Source: JAABRU01 sp050180235
GTDB lineage: Bacteria; Desulfobacterota; Desulfobacteria; Desulfobacterales; Desulfococcaceae
DNA: 64,000 bases
Direction of reading: 5' to 3'
Assembly (NCBI GenBank): GCA_050180235.1
Contig: JBFXEJ010000011.1
Coordinates: 1-64,000 of the forward strand
Both the position numbers and the translations under genes were made by a program. Of this stretch, positions 23,864 through 33,553 are shown piece by piece (position 1 is the stretch's first letter; each line of letters starts with the position of its first letter). The notes under the pieces were generated by a model. That model was not told the origin of the DNA. It worked only from the letters and a program-made list of their open reading frames with translations, and did no database searches.

Positions 23864-25838
23864 AACAGAGATTCTCATTGTGGATGACCGGACGGAAAAT
23901 CTTCTGTCCATGGAAGCCCTGCTGGACAGTCCGGAGCTCAGCATTATCTGCGCGCGAACCGGCAATGATGCACTGGGGCTGACGCTGGATCATGATTTTG
24001 CACTGATCCTTCTGGATGTGCAGATGCCGGACATGGACGGTTTTGAAACTGCTGAACTGCTGCGGGTACGGCAGAAAACCCGGCATATTCCCATCATTTT
24101 TGTCACAGCCATCAGCAAGGAGCCCCAGCATGTGTTCCGCGGATATGAAAAAGGTGCTGTGGATTATCTTTTCAAACCCATCAGACCGGAAATTCTCATA
24201 AGCAAGGTCAGGATATTCACAGAATTGTACCGGCAGCGCAGGGCACTGGAACAGAGTACGGAGCAGTTGCAGGAAATGGTTTCCATGCTCCGGATATCTG
24301 AGCAGAAACTTCGGGAATCCGAAGAAAAATACCGGATGCTGGTGGAAAATGCCAACGATGTGATTGTGATTCTCCAGGACGGATTTATCCGTTTTCACAA
24401 CCGCAGAGCCGAGGACCTGACCGGATATTCGGCTGAAGAACTGGCCCGCATCCCTTTTGCGGAACATATTCATCCGGATGACCGGGAAATTGTGATGGAA
24501 AGACACCGGCAGAGGATAGAGGGACACTCGCCCGGACTTTATATGTTCAGATGCCGGAACCGCAAAGGAGAGGAAATCTGGACAGAAGTGGATGCAGTCC
24601 GTATTGCCTGGGATGGAAATCCCGCAATTCTGGCAATCCTCAGGGATGTCACCCTGCAGCACAAACTGGAGGAAAAAATGCAGCAGACCCAGAAGATGGA
24701 GGCCATCGGAACCCTGGCCGGCGGAATTGCCCATGATTTCAATAATATTCTGGGAGTTATCATGGGATATACAGAACTGTCCCTGCGGGATATTGGGAAT
24801 ACGGAGACAGTAAAACGCAATCTGGGCCAGGTGCTTAAAGCCAGTGAGCGGGCCAGGGAACTGGTGGGGCAGATACTTACCTTCAGTCACAGAAGCGAGC
24901 AGGAATTTAAACCCGTAAACCTCAATCCCATTGCGCGCGAGACCCTTAAACTCCTGCGCGCCTCCCTGCCCAGAACCATTGAAATCCGGCAGAGGATTCA
25001 TGCAGAAAATCTCACCATTTTCTCCACCCCGATCCAGATTCATCAGATACTGATGAATCTGTGCACCAATGCGGCCCATGCTATGGAGGAAAAAGGGGGA
25101 ATTCTGGAGATTTCTGCTGAACCCTTCAATATATCATCAGACACACAGTGGCAGGAGCATTCCCTGGTACCGGGCGATTATGTGCGCATAACTGTCAGCG
25201 ATACAGGCTGCGGTATTGACAAAAGCATTATCAACAAAATTTTTGATCCCTTTTTCACTACCAAAGGGATGGGCAGGGGAACCGGTATGGGACTGGCTGT
25301 GGTGCATGGCATTGTGAAAAGCCTCAAGGGGGCAGTCCATGTGGACAGTCAGCCCGGAAAAGGAAGCACCTTTGAGGTATTTCTTCCCAGGATTCTGTAC
25401 AAAGCTGCTTCGGAAAAAAAAGGGAATATTCACCTGTTTACAGGAAACGGACGTATCCTGTTTGTGGATGACGAGGAACTGCTGATTGAAGTGGGAAAAC
25501 AGATGCTCGAAAGGCTGGGATATGAGGTGGAATGCTGCAATGATCCGGTGAACGCTCTCAAAATTTTCCGGAAAGATCCCGCAAAATACGATCTGATCCT
25601 GAGTGATATGACCATGCCCCGCATGACCGGGGATATGCTGGCCAGGGAAATGCTGAAAATCCGGCCTGACATTCCCATAATTCTCTGCACCGGATACAGT
25701 GAGCATATGTCTGAGGAAAAAGCAAAGGATATTGGTATTAAAACCATGCTTCTCAAGCCTCTGGATATCAGCAGACTGGCTTTGGTGATTCATCAGGTGA
25801 TGAAAGCGGAACAGGTTTCCGGGTTGTGCGGCACCTGA
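23853..25838 (+). CDS. Hybrid sensor histidine kinase (receiver-PAS-kinase-receiver)
   Basis: The 661-residue protein has an N-terminal receiver (ILIVDD, Asp in LLDVQMPDMDG, Lys in FKPIRP), a coiled coil (about 125-160), a PAS domain (YRMLVENANDVIVILQDG), a HisKA domain with IAHDFNNILGVIMGYTEL, and an HATPase (NLCTNAAHAM, DTGCGID, GTGMGLAVVHGIV). A C-terminal receiver follows (ILFVDDEE, LILSDMTMPRMTG, LLKPLD). No membrane segment is seen, so it is probably cytoplasmic. ATG 23853, preceded by GGGAGAGA, lies inside the cheB end. It likely works with the adjacent CheR and CheB in an adaptive signalling module; the stimulus is unknown. Confidence 0.92.
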   Translation: MSNKTEILIVDDRTENLLSMEALLDSPELSIICARTGNDALGLTLDHDFALILLDVQMPDMDGFETAELLRVRQKTRHIPIIFVTAISKEPQHVFRGYEKGAVDYLFKPIRPEILISKVRIFTELYRQRRALEQSTEQLQEMVSMLRISEQKLRESEEKYRMLVENANDVIVILQDGFIRFHNRRAEDLTGYSAEELARIPFAEHIHPDDREIVMERHRQRIEGHSPGLYMFRCRNRKGEEIWTEVDAVRIAWDGNPAILAILRDVTLQHKLEEKMQQTQKMEAIGTLAGGIAHDFNNILGVIMGYTELSLRDIGNTETVKRNLGQVLKASERARELVGQILTFSHRSEQEFKPVNLNPIARETLKLLRASLPRTIEIRQRIHAENLTIFSTPIQIHQILMNLCTNAAHAMEEKGGILEISAEPFNISSDTQWQEHSLVPGDYVRITVSDTGCGIDKSIINKIFDPFFTTKGMGRGTGMGLAVVHGIVKSLKGAVHVDSQPGKGSTFEVFLPRILYKAASEKKGNIHLFTGNGRILFVDDEELLIEVGKQMLERLGYEVECCNDPVNALKIFRKDPAKYDLILSDMTMPRMTGDMLAREMLKIRPDIPIILCTGYSEHMSEEKAKDIGIKTMLLKPLDISRLALVIHQVMKAEQVSGLCGT

Positions 25839-25858
25839 ACAGTCCGGAGATCTGTTCT

Positions 25859-27394
25859 TCAGAAAAGCCCTTTGCCCCGATCCAGACTCCGGTACTGAAC
25901 TGCCTCGGAAATATGGACAACCTTTATGTTTTCCTGTTTGTCCAGATCCGCGAGGGTGCGCGCTATTTTTAGTATGCGGTTATAGGCACGGGCAGACAGT
26001 CCCAGTTTGTCTACAGCAGTTTCCAGCAGATGTGTGGATACCTCATCAAGTTCACAGAATTTGCGTATCTGGCGGTTTCCCATCTGCGCGTTGCAGTGAA
26101 TACGGGTATTTGTGAACCGTTCAGACTGAATCTTCCGCGCGGCAGAAACCCGTTCCCGTATCACAGAAGAAGGCTCTCCTGCCGATTTTCCCATGAGTTC
26201 TTTGTAGGGAACTGCGGGAACTTCCACATGAATGTCAATGCGATCCAGCAGCGGGCCGGAAATCCGTGACCGGTATCGCTGAATCTGCATGGGTGTGCAG
26301 TGGCATTCGTGCTTGGGATCAGAATAATAACCGCAGGGGCAGGGATTCATGGCCGCAATGAGCATAAAAGCCGAGGGATAGGTAAGAGTGGTCGTAGCTC
26401 TGGAAATCGTAACACGCAAATCTTCCAAAGGCTGGCGCAGCACTTCCAGCACATGTTTTTTGAATTCCGGCAGTTCATCCAGAAACAGCACGCCATTATG
26501 TGCCAGACTCACTTCTCCGGGACGGGGAATGTGACCGCCGCCGATAAGTCCTGCATCAGAAATGGTATGATGGGGAGAACGGAACTGTCGCCGGGTGATG
26601 AGAGACTGATCTTTTCCCAGCATTCCGGACACGCTGTGGATTTTGGTGGTTTCAATGGCCTCGGCAAAATTCATGGGTGGCAGAATTCCGGGAATGCGCC
26701 GGGCCAGCATGGTTTTTCCTGATCCGGGCGGGCCAATCATAATGAGATTATGTCCTCCTGCCGCAGCCACTTCCAGCGCACGTTTCACATGTTCCTGTCC
26801 CATGACTTCACAGAAATCCGCCTGTCCCGCCTCCTGATAATCAAAAAGCGCAGAAATATCGGCCTTCACAGGTTCAATCTGTGCAAGTCCCCGGAAAAAA
26901 TCCATAAGCTGGGAAAGACTGTCTGCGGGAAGCACAGATATGCCGCTGACAACGGATGCCTCTCCGGCATTGTCACGGGGAACAATAATGCCGGAATATC
27001 CCGCGTCTTTTGCTGCAATCGCCATAGGCAGGGAACCGTTGACCGGTTTGATGCGGCCATCCAGAGACAGTTCTCCCATAATCACATAACCGGAAACCAC
27101 ATTCTGGGGCAAAAGACGGGTCGCTGTGAGGATGCCCAGAGCCATAGGCAGATCAAAACCGGTTCCCTCTTTTTTGATATTGGCCGGAGCCAGATTCACA
27201 GTAATCCGGTCATCAGGAAAAAAATAACCGGAATTGTAAATGGCTGTTTTCACCCGCTCCCGGCTTTCCTTTACCGAAGCCTCAGGCAGCCCGACTGTGG
27301 TAAAAGATGGCAGACCCTGGGAAATATCCACCTCCACTTCCACCAGATACGCGTCAATCCCGATGACCGCAGAACTCAGAACTTTGGCAAGCAC
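25859..27394 (-). CDS. comM: YifB/ComM family Mg chelatase-like AAA+ ATPase
   Basis: The 511-residue protein has an N-terminal Lon-protease-like fold ([20 protein letters not shown]), then an AAA+ core with Walker [36 protein letters not shown], Walker [12 protein letters not shown] and a zinc-like cluster [18 protein letters not shown]. ComM is a hexameric helicase that extends branches during recombination of incoming DNA; orthologues are widespread even in non-competent species. The start is GTG 27394, right after GGAGGAGGAT. It converges on the hybrid kinase gene with 20 bp between stops. Confidence 0.95.
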   Translation of the reverse strand: MLAKVLSSAVIGIDAYLVEVEVDISQGLPSFTTVGLPEASVKESRERVKTAIYNSGYFFPDDRITVNLAPANIKKEGTGFDLPMALGILTATRLLPQNVVSGYVIMGELSLDGRIKPVNGSLPMAIAAKDAGYSGIIVPRDNAGEASVVSGISVLPADSLSQLMDFFRGLAQIEPVKADISALFDYQEAGQADFCEVMGQEHVKRALEVAAAGGHNLIMIGPPGSGKTMLARRIPGILPPMNFAEAIETTKIHSVSGMLGKDQSLITRRQFRSPHHTISDAGLIGGGHIPRPGEVSLAHNGVLFLDELPEFKKHVLEVLRQPLEDLRVTISRATTTLTYPSAFMLIAAMNPCPCGYYSDPKHECHCTPMQIQRYRSRISGPLLDRIDIHVEVPAVPYKELMGKSAGEPSSVIRERVSAARKIQSERFTNTRIHCNAQMGNRQIRKFCELDEVSTHLLETAVDKLGLSARAYNRILKIARTLADLDKQENIKVVHISEAVQYRSLDRGKGLF

Positions 27395-27716
27395 ATCCTC
27401 CTCCTTGGCAGATTATGGGAAATATATCAGAGATTACAGGAATTAAAATTCTTCGTAAAAACATTGACAAAATTAACAACGAATCATATGAATTCGGTTT
27501 TATCCGTGTTATTCAAGGTTAAAATAAAAACAGCGCAGTATATGGAAATTTTAATTTCTGTAAAGGCTATTATTATTTTCAGTCATAACAGATAACTGTG
27601 CATATGACAATCCTTTTTGCTTTGAAACCGTGTCAAAAATTCACAAATGCCTTGAAACAGTTTTGGATTTTATGTAAAGTCTCATCCGTAAGATCAGCAT
27701 AAAAGAAAGGAAGACC
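27395..27716. other. Gene-free stretch between divergent comM and DUF3783 genes
   Basis: AT-rich DNA containing the promoter regions of two divergent genes. No repeat family, RNA gene or clear promoter consensus was seen by eye. Confidence 0.5.
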
Positions 27717-28142
27717 ATGAACAGCATAGGATTTGAAACAGTTTCCCAGTCCGACAGGTTTCTGTACGGCCCGCGCAAACTGCTTGTATGCGGATTTCCT
27801 GCGGAAGTGCAGTCAAAATTTATTCAGCTTCTTGAAATGACAGGATTCAATGATTTGCCCACAGTCTGGATCAGCCGGAATCAGGCTGGGGAAAAGGTCG
27901 GCACACTGGCAGGACTTCCGGACAAAAGCGGATGGGGAGTATCTTCGGATCTGCCCAGAGCCATTATTGTATGCGGTATTACGGAAAAGGAACTGCATCA
28001 GCTTATGGACGGATGCCGGAAATCCGGAATGAAGCGCCCTTTGTGGGCTGTGCTGACAACGAATTCGGAAAACTGGACAGCAGAGTTTCTGCTGTCCGAG
28101 CTTTCAGCGGAACGGAAAGCTCTGGAGAAAGGGAAAATGTGA
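27717..28142 (+). CDS. DUF3783 domain protein
   Basis: The 141-residue cytoplasmic protein has a C-terminal half matching DUF3783 (AIIVCGITEKELHQLMDGCR, PLWAVLTTNSENWTAEFLLSE). The N terminus (LVCGFPAEVQSKFIQLLEMTG) looks like a degenerate copy of the same fold. AAAGAAAGGA lies just upstream. The family is uncharacterised. It stands alone between divergent comM and a convergent porin operon, with a G/C hairpin after its stop. Confidence 0.75.
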   Translation: MNSIGFETVSQSDRFLYGPRKLLVCGFPAEVQSKFIQLLEMTGFNDLPTVWISRNQAGEKVGTLAGLPDKSGWGVSSDLPRAIIVCGITEKELHQLMDGCRKSGMKRPLWAVLTTNSENWTAEFLLSELSAERKALEKGKM

Positions 28143-28182
28143 GGGGATACAAACCATTTTTTGAATCCCGGTGGGTAACATT

Positions 28183-28202
28183 CCCCGCTGCAGGCAGCGG
28201 GG
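28183..28202. terminator. G/C hairpin between convergent genes
   Basis: CCCCGCTG-CAGG-CAGCGGGG is a perfect 8-bp stem with a 4-base loop, 40 bp after the DUF3783 gene and 62 bp from the end of the porin-linked gene on the other strand. It lacks a U-run, so termination strength is uncertain. Confidence 0.5.
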
Positions 28203-28264
28203 CTGTTCATTGGACAGTTCATTCCATTAAAATATCTTCCGGATCCGCTCCCTTACGCAGGCCC

Positions 28265-28708
28265 TCAGTTGGCCGGAACCGCGGCGACCACTTTAACCCT
28301 GTCATGAGGCAGACCGGCAGGCACATATCCGATTGCTCCGGGAGTGGCTGCCACATAATTAATGATTTCTTCCGGTGCGCTGAAGGACAGGGGAAGCCCG
28401 GACTGGCCGGTAAAAACCATTTTTCTCCAGAAGGCCTGATACTGGGACGGTGTTTTTGAGACATAGCTTCTGAGAAATTCGGTATGGGCCTCCCCTTCTT
28501 TCATAATCACAAAACTGATTTTCTGATTATCAGACCAGCGGGTTTTTCTGCCCAGAAATATCTGCTGAATATCGCCGGAACCCAGACTGTCATGGGGAAC
28601 GCTGCTGTTGCAGATGACAAGTGTCTGCTGTCCCGAAATCACGGGGATTGCCATGAGCACCAGTACACAGGCAAGGAGCAGAATCTGTCCATATTTTTTG
28701 TTAGTCAT
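28265..28708 (-). CDS. Small PstS-like periplasmic protein, copy 1
   Basis: The 147-residue protein has a signal peptide (QILLLACVLVLMAIPVISG) and a compact one-lobe PstS-like region: VICNSSVPHDSLGSGDIQQI, FLGRKTRWSDNQKISFVI, LRSYVSKTPSQYQAFWRKMV, TPGAIGYVP. Such half-size phosphate-binding-like proteins often accompany porins; their ligands are mostly unknown. It pairs with the porin gene upstream (36 bp) and is almost identical in its mature part to copy 2 at 29980-30423. Start 28708 has GGAGG upstream. Confidence 0.85.
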   Translation of the reverse strand: MTNKKYGQILLLACVLVLMAIPVISGQQTLVICNSSVPHDSLGSGDIQQIFLGRKTRWSDNQKISFVIMKEGEAHTEFLRSYVSKTPSQYQAFWRKMVFTGQSGLPLSFSAPEEIINYVAATPGAIGYVPAGLPHDRVKVVAAVPAN

Positions 28709-28744
28709 TGAAACCTCCTTAAATAAGGGCATCATGTATTCACA

Positions 28745-29950
28745 CTAAAAGTTGAATGTAACCTTGGCTGCAAAGAGAAAGTCATCTTCTTCATATCCGT
28801 CAGGATTGTCTGAACTCAGCAGAGTTGCCGCACCGTCCATCACATGGCCTTCCAGTTTCAGCAGCCAGTACTCATTGATATCAAAGCGCAGTGAAAGGGC
28901 AAGATCCTTCTGCCATGCCTGAAAGTCATTTCCCTGAGCAGCATAACTGTCGCCACCCCGGTCATCCATGTCCGGATAAAAGACTGAGTAATAGGTTCCC
29001 GCCTCCAGCCAGTCTGTAAAACGGTAGCCAGCCCCTATATAATAACCTTCGGCATCCACTTTTGATTTGGGTCTGGCAAGATCAGGCCATTTGCTTTCCG
29101 TATGCTCCCTGCGGTATTCCGCTGTCATTCTGAGATTTTCCCATACATATTCAATGGAATATACTGAGGCCCATCGTTTGATCTCCAAACTTGTAACCGA
29201 GCCGGCAGGAACATTCGGAGCAAAATCGCTGGCCATCTTAACGTCCGCTCCAGCGTCATTCATGATCCAGCCCGTTGCACTTAGACGCAGTCCGTCCAGA
29301 GGCGTTTCCCATATGAGACCCGCGCTGTATTGAATACCATGATTAAAATCCTGAACTTCCATAGATCCGCGAGCGGCCACCCTGACAGCAAGGCCGCTGT
29401 TGTCAGGATCCGGGTTGTAGGTTCCCGCCAGAAATTTGTAGGAAAGATTGCCAATGGCTTCAGCAAAGACATTGCCGTAAATCTCTGCGCCCCACATGCG
29501 TGTGTAATAATCCCGCTCCATTTCAGGATACACGCTCTGGGGAAGCAGAATGGCGGTACGGATCATGTCCTGATCCCGTGTTTCATTATACAGACCGTGG
29601 GGCATTTTCATGAGTCCCGCGCGGATACCGAGCCAGTCCCGCCAGCGGTAGTCACCGTAAGCCCAGTCAATGACCACCTCATTGTTTCCGGTGCGGCCAA
29701 GATCGCGGGAAAAAAACTGCATTCCCACCCGTAGCTGATCTGTCAGATTTTTGCCGAAATTGATGCCCAGCTCATTGAACTGAAACGACGTGTCTTCCGT
29801 ATCCTCCGAAAAATAGCTGTTGTTGTCGCTCCAGAGCAGTCCCTGGGAGATGAAACCGTGTATCTCCACCCCTGCCAGATCCGCAGCCCCGGCGCACGAT
29901 GCCCCGAAAAACACCAGTACCATCAAGCATCCCAAATACCTTTTTTTCAT
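28745..29950 (-). CDS. Outer-membrane porin, copy 1
   Basis: The 401-residue protein has a signal peptide ending near SCAGAADLAG, the beta-barrel-like start VEIHGFISQGLLWSDNNSYF, alternating aromatic strands and a C-terminal phenylalanine (AAKVTFNF) recognised by the BAM complex. It resembles uncharacterised porins of Deltaproteobacteria. It is cotranscribed with the PstS-like gene. It is a tandem duplicate of 30460-31665: the first 180 residues differ at few positions and most changes fall in loop-like segments, for example PDLARPKSKV versus TDLAFFNSDV. Confidence 0.88.
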   Translation of the reverse strand: MKKRYLGCLMVLVFFGASCAGAADLAGVEIHGFISQGLLWSDNNSYFSEDTEDTSFQFNELGINFGKNLTDQLRVGMQFFSRDLGRTGNNEVVIDWAYGDYRWRDWLGIRAGLMKMPHGLYNETRDQDMIRTAILLPQSVYPEMERDYYTRMWGAEIYGNVFAEAIGNLSYKFLAGTYNPDPDNSGLAVRVAARGSMEVQDFNHGIQYSAGLIWETPLDGLRLSATGWIMNDAGADVKMASDFAPNVPAGSVTSLEIKRWASVYSIEYVWENLRMTAEYRREHTESKWPDLARPKSKVDAEGYYIGAGYRFTDWLEAGTYYSVFYPDMDDRGGDSYAAQGNDFQAWQKDLALSLRFDINEYWLLKLEGHVMDGAATLLSSDNPDGYEEDDFLFAAKVTFNF

Positions 29951-29979
29951 TTCCTGTGCTCCTTTTTTACATTTTACAG

Positions 29980-30423
29980 TCAGTTGGCCGGAACCGTGGC
30001 GACCACTTTAACCCTGTCATGCGGCAGTCCGGCAGGCACATATCCGATTGCTCCGGGAGTGGCGGCCACATAATTAATGATTTCTTCCGGTGCGCTGAAG
30101 GACAGGGGAAGCCCGGACTGGCCGGTAAAAACCATTTTTCTCCAGAAAGCCTGATACTGGGACGGTGTTTTTGAGACATAGCTTCTGAGAAATTCGGTAT
30201 GGGCCTCCCCGTCTTTCATAATCACAAAACTGATTTTCTGATTATCAGACCAGCGGGTTTTTCTGCCCAGAAATATCTGCTGAATATCACTGGAACCCAG
30301 ACTGTCATGGGGAACGGTTTTGTTGCAGATAACAACTGCCTGCTGTGCCGGAACAGCGGAAACTGTCATAAGCAGCAGTGCACAGGCAAGGAGCAGCATC
30401 TGTCCATATTTTTTGATATTCAT
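29980..30423 (-). CDS. Small PstS-like periplasmic protein, copy 2
   Basis: The 147-residue twin of copy 1. The mature region differs at only a handful of residues (SSDIQQI for SGDIQQI, KDGEAH for KEGEAH, VVATVPAN for VVAAVPAN). The signal peptide and first mature residues (AVPAQQAVVICNKTVPHD) differ more. It starts at 30423 after a GGAGG motif and lies 37 bp downstream of porin copy 2. The gradient of divergence suggests gene conversion of the 3' part or relaxed selection on the signal peptide. Confidence 0.85.
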   Translation of the reverse strand: MNIKKYGQMLLLACALLLMTVSAVPAQQAVVICNKTVPHDSLGSSDIQQIFLGRKTRWSDNQKISFVIMKDGEAHTEFLRSYVSKTPSQYQAFWRKMVFTGQSGLPLSFSAPEEIINYVAATPGAIGYVPAGLPHDRVKVVATVPAN

Positions 30424-30459
30424 TGAAACCTCCTGAAATAAGGGCATCATGTATTCACA

Positions 30460-31665
30460 CTAAAAGTTGAATGTAGCCTTGGCGGCAAAGAGAAAGTCAT
30501 CTTCTTCAAATCCGTCAGGATTGTCTGAACTCAGCAGCGTTGCAGCACCGTCCATCACATGACCTTCCAGTTTCAGCAGCCAGTATTCATTGATATCAAA
30601 GCGCAGCGAAAGGGCAAAATCCTTTTGCCATGCCTGAAAGTCATTTCCCTGAGCAGCATAACGGTCGCCATCCCGGTCATCCCTGTCCGGATAAAAGACT
30701 GAATAATAGGTTCCCGCCTCCAGCCAGTCTGTAAAACGGTAGGTCGCTCCCGCATAATAACCTTCGGCATCCACATCAGAATTGAAAAATGCAAGATCAG
30801 TCCATCTGTTTTCCGTATGCTCTCTACGGTACTCGGCTGTGAGTCTGAGATTTTCCCATATATATTCAATGGAATATACTGTGGCCCATCGTTTGACCTC
30901 CAAACTTGTAACCGATCCGGAAGGAACAGAGGGATCAAACTCATAGAACATTTTTAAGTCCGCGCCCGCGTCATTCATAATCCATCCGGTGGCCCCGACA
31001 CGCAGGCCATCCAGAGGGGTTTCCCATATGAGACCCGCGCTGTACTGAATACCGTGATTAAAGTCCTGAACTTCCATAAATCCGCTGGAGGCCACTCCGA
31101 CAGCAAGTCCGCTGTTGTCAGTATCCGGGGTGTAGGTTCCCACCAGAAATTTGTAGGAAATATTGCCAATGACCTCAGCAAAGACATTGCCGTAAATCTC
31201 TGCGCCCCACATTCTGGTGTAATAATCCCGCTCCATTTCAGGATACACGCTCTGGGGAAGCAGAATGGCGGTGCGGATCATGTCCTGATCACGGGTATCG
31301 TTGTACAGACCGTGGGGCATTTTTACAAGTCCGGCCCGGATTCCAAGCCAGTCCCGCCAGCGGTAATCGCCATAGGCCCAGTCAATGACCACCTCATTGT
31401 TTCCGGTGCTGCCAAGATCGCGGGAAAAAAACTGCATTCCCACCCGTAGCTGATCCGTAAGGCTTTTGCCGAAATTGATGCCCAGTTCGTTGAACTGAAA
31501 CGACGTGTCTTCCGTATCCGCCGAAAAATAGCTGTTGTTGTCGCTCCAGAGCAGTCCCTGGGAGATAAAACCGTGTATTTCCACCCCTGCCAGATCCGCA
31601 GCCCCGGCGCACGATGCCCCGAAAAAGATCAATACCATCAAGTAACTGAAATATCTTTTTTTCAT
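30460..31665 (-). CDS. Outer-membrane porin, copy 2
   Basis: The 401-residue protein has the same length as copy 1, the same barrel start (VEIHGFISQGLLWSDNNSYF) and the same C-terminal strand (AAKATFNF). It leads the four-gene unit porin2-pstS-like2-porin1-pstS-like1 on the minus strand. An AGGAGCAC ribosome binding site precedes ATG 31665. Variable positions cluster in segments such as GTYTPDTDNSGLAVGVASSG, as expected for surface loops. The substrate is unknown; the linked binding protein hints at an anion. Confidence 0.88.
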   Translation of the reverse strand: MKKRYFSYLMVLIFFGASCAGAADLAGVEIHGFISQGLLWSDNNSYFSADTEDTSFQFNELGINFGKSLTDQLRVGMQFFSRDLGSTGNNEVVIDWAYGDYRWRDWLGIRAGLVKMPHGLYNDTRDQDMIRTAILLPQSVYPEMERDYYTRMWGAEIYGNVFAEVIGNISYKFLVGTYTPDTDNSGLAVGVASSGFMEVQDFNHGIQYSAGLIWETPLDGLRVGATGWIMNDAGADLKMFYEFDPSVPSGSVTSLEVKRWATVYSIEYIWENLRLTAEYRREHTENRWTDLAFFNSDVDAEGYYAGATYRFTDWLEAGTYYSVFYPDRDDRDGDRYAAQGNDFQAWQKDFALSLRFDINEYWLLKLEGHVMDGAATLLSSDNPDGFEEDDFLFAAKATFNF

Positions 31666-31766
31666 TTCCTGTGCTCCTTCTTTCCCATTTTATAAACATA
31701 CAAAAATCATACCATTATGAACAGACTGTAGCATAAACATATTAAAAACAGAATGGCAAGGGAAAT

Positions 31767-31960
31767 CGGTAGTGGGTCTGCACATACTGACAAAAAATTA
31801 ACTATTTGATATTATTATATTTTAAAAAATATACTGATTTTTGTCCATACATAATAAATACAAATAGTTATACGATACATCCATGATACTGCTTATACTG
31901 ATTATAAATAACATATTGATTTATATATTAAAAAAATCAGTATGAGCAGTCCCACTACCG
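31767..31960. mobile_element. 194-bp MITE-like element with 24-bp terminal inverted repeats
   Basis: Left end CGGTAGTGGGTCTGCACATA and right end (reverse complement) CGGTAGTGGGACTGCTCATA continue for four more matching bases each, 22 of 24 identical overall. The interior is AT-rich and non-coding, with several ATACTGATT words. It lies upstream of the porin operon in the 660-bp gap before lolC. No certain target-site duplication was seen. Confidence 0.7.
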
Positions 31961-32118
31961 GGAATTTTATCATCATCCTCAATTTTTTATTTACAAATAT
32001 GGCAGTTTTGAAGTAAGTTGACAAAATAAAAACCGTTCTCTGGCAGAGCATATGACATCTTCCGGTACACTGATTTTTTCTGGCTTTCTTGCGGGTTGAA
32101 CTTTGTTCCGAAGAGCAT

Positions 32119-32267
32119 ATGGAAGAATCTTTCTCAAACAACTCATCAGACAGAATTCAGCCGGATTTTTTCCGAAGATATGAAAACTGAATGCCCTGGC
32201 CGAACAGTTGAAACATTATATAAACGAACTGGCTGTGATGGTGGACGTCCGCACAGGAACGGATTGA
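32119..32267 (+). pseudogene. Possible frameshifted small gene upstream of lolC
   Basis: ATG 32119 begins MEESFSNNSSDRIQPDFFRR and stops after 23 codons. An overlapping frame continues KLNALAEQLKHYINELAVMV to a TGA at 32265, so a single frameshift near 32187 would give a protein of about 50 residues. The composition looks protein-like but no family was recognised. It could equally be leader DNA of lolC. Confidence 0.25.
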
Positions 32268-32326
32268 AAATAAGGCCGGACAGGAAGCACCTGTTTCGGA
32301 TTTTACTGTACAGAAAGTGACAAACA

Positions 32327-33553
32327 ATGTCCTTTGAATTTTTTATCGGCAGACGATATCTCAGAACCAAACAGAAACACGCATTTGTATCTCTGATCAC
32401 AGTGCTTTCCACTGCGGGGGTGGCAGTGGGTGTTATGGTGATGATCGTTGTGATTGCGGTTATGTCCGGTGCGGAGTCTGAACTGCGTACACGTATGCTG
32501 GGCGTGACAGCCCATGTGCTGGTTTCATGCCATTACGGAGCCTTTACCGATTATGAACAGGTGATGGCATCTGTCAGAAAACTTCCGGGAGTGGAAGAGA
32601 CAACCCCCTATATTTACGCTCAGGTTATGCTGCGTTCGCCGTCAGATATTACCGGAGCCGTACTGCGGGGAATTGATCCGGAAAGCGCGGGAAAAGTCAT
32701 CCGCACCCTTTCGGAAGAAGACCTGAAAAAACTGCTTTACAGTGATTCAGATGCCACATCCTCTTCGGATGTGCCGGGAATTATTCTGGGCAAAGAACTG
32801 GCAGCAAAACTGAAAGTCAAAAAAGGCGGCCAGGTTTCCCTGACTCTGCCCGGCGGCGGCACAGGAACGGCTCCGGGTATGCACAGGTTTGCGGTAAAGG
32901 GAATTTATGAATCCGGTCTCTATGAATTTGACAAATCCCTGGCCTATATCCATCTCAGAGAGGCACAGAAGATTCTGGGGAGACCGGATGCGGTTTCCGG
33001 CATTGAGGTGCGGGTCACAGATATTTACCAGGCAGCAGAAACAGCCCGGAATATTGTCCGTATGCTGGGCGGGCCTTACTGGGCACAGGACTGGATGCAG
33101 ATGAACCGCAACATTTTTTCTGCTCTGCGCCTGCAAAAAACCGTGATGTTTATCATCCTGACGCTGATTGTGCTGGTTGCGGCCTTTAATATCGCGAGCA
33201 CCCTGATTATGATGGTGATGGAAAAAACCAGAGATATTGCCATACTGAAAACTATGGGCGCAACAGATCAGAGTATCAGGAAGATATTTGTTTTCAAAGG
33301 CATGACCATTGGTGTGATTGGCACTTTTTTCGGAGTGATTTCCGGCAGTCTGATCTGTGTTCTGATCAAAAAATACAAACTGATCAAACTCTCCACACAG
33401 GTTTATCTCTTTCCCCATCTGCCGGTAAGTCTGGAGATTCAGGATGTGGGACTGATCGTTGCTGGTACACTGATCATCTGTTTTTTGGCAACGATTTATC
33501 CGGCCCGGAAAGCATCGCGGCTGAATCCGACTGAGGCCATCAGATACGGATGA
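32327..33553 (+). CDS. lolC: LolC/LolE-type lipoprotein-releasing permease
   Basis: The 408-residue inner-membrane protein has four transmembrane segments: one near the N terminus (AGVAVGVMVMIVVIAVMSG), then a large periplasmic MacB-like domain (residues about 50-265), then three C-terminal helices, with EKTRDIAILKTMGATDQSIR as the coupling region and a closing YPARKASRLNPTEAIRYG. LolCDE extracts lipoproteins for transport to the outer membrane. No lolD ATPase gene follows; the next gene is an oxidoreductase, so the ATPase must be encoded elsewhere. The C/E distinction is not possible here. Confidence 0.92.
   Translation: MSFEFFIGRRYLRTKQKHAFVSLITVLSTAGVAVGVMVMIVVIAVMSGAESELRTRMLGVTAHVLVSCHYGAFTDYEQVMASVRKLPGVEETTPYIYAQVMLRSPSDITGAVLRGIDPESAGKVIRTLSEEDLKKLLYSDSDATSSSDVPGIILGKELAAKLKVKKGGQVSLTLPGGGTGTAPGMHRFAVKGIYESGLYEFDKSLAYIHLREAQKILGRPDAVSGIEVRVTDIYQAAETARNIVRMLGGPYWAQDWMQMNRNIFSALRLQKTVMFIILTLIVLVAAFNIASTLIMMVMEKTRDIAILKTMGATDQSIRKIFVFKGMTIGVIGTFFGVISGSLICVLIKKYKLIKLSTQVYLFPHLPVSLEIQDVGLIVAGTLIICFLATIYPARKASRLNPTEAIRYG

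Noticed and set aside
23856..25079. 407-codon open frame antisense to the hybrid kinase
   Set aside because: The plus-strand frame has complete receiver, PAS and kinase motifs. The antisense product has no recognisable motif and reflects codon bias of the real gene.
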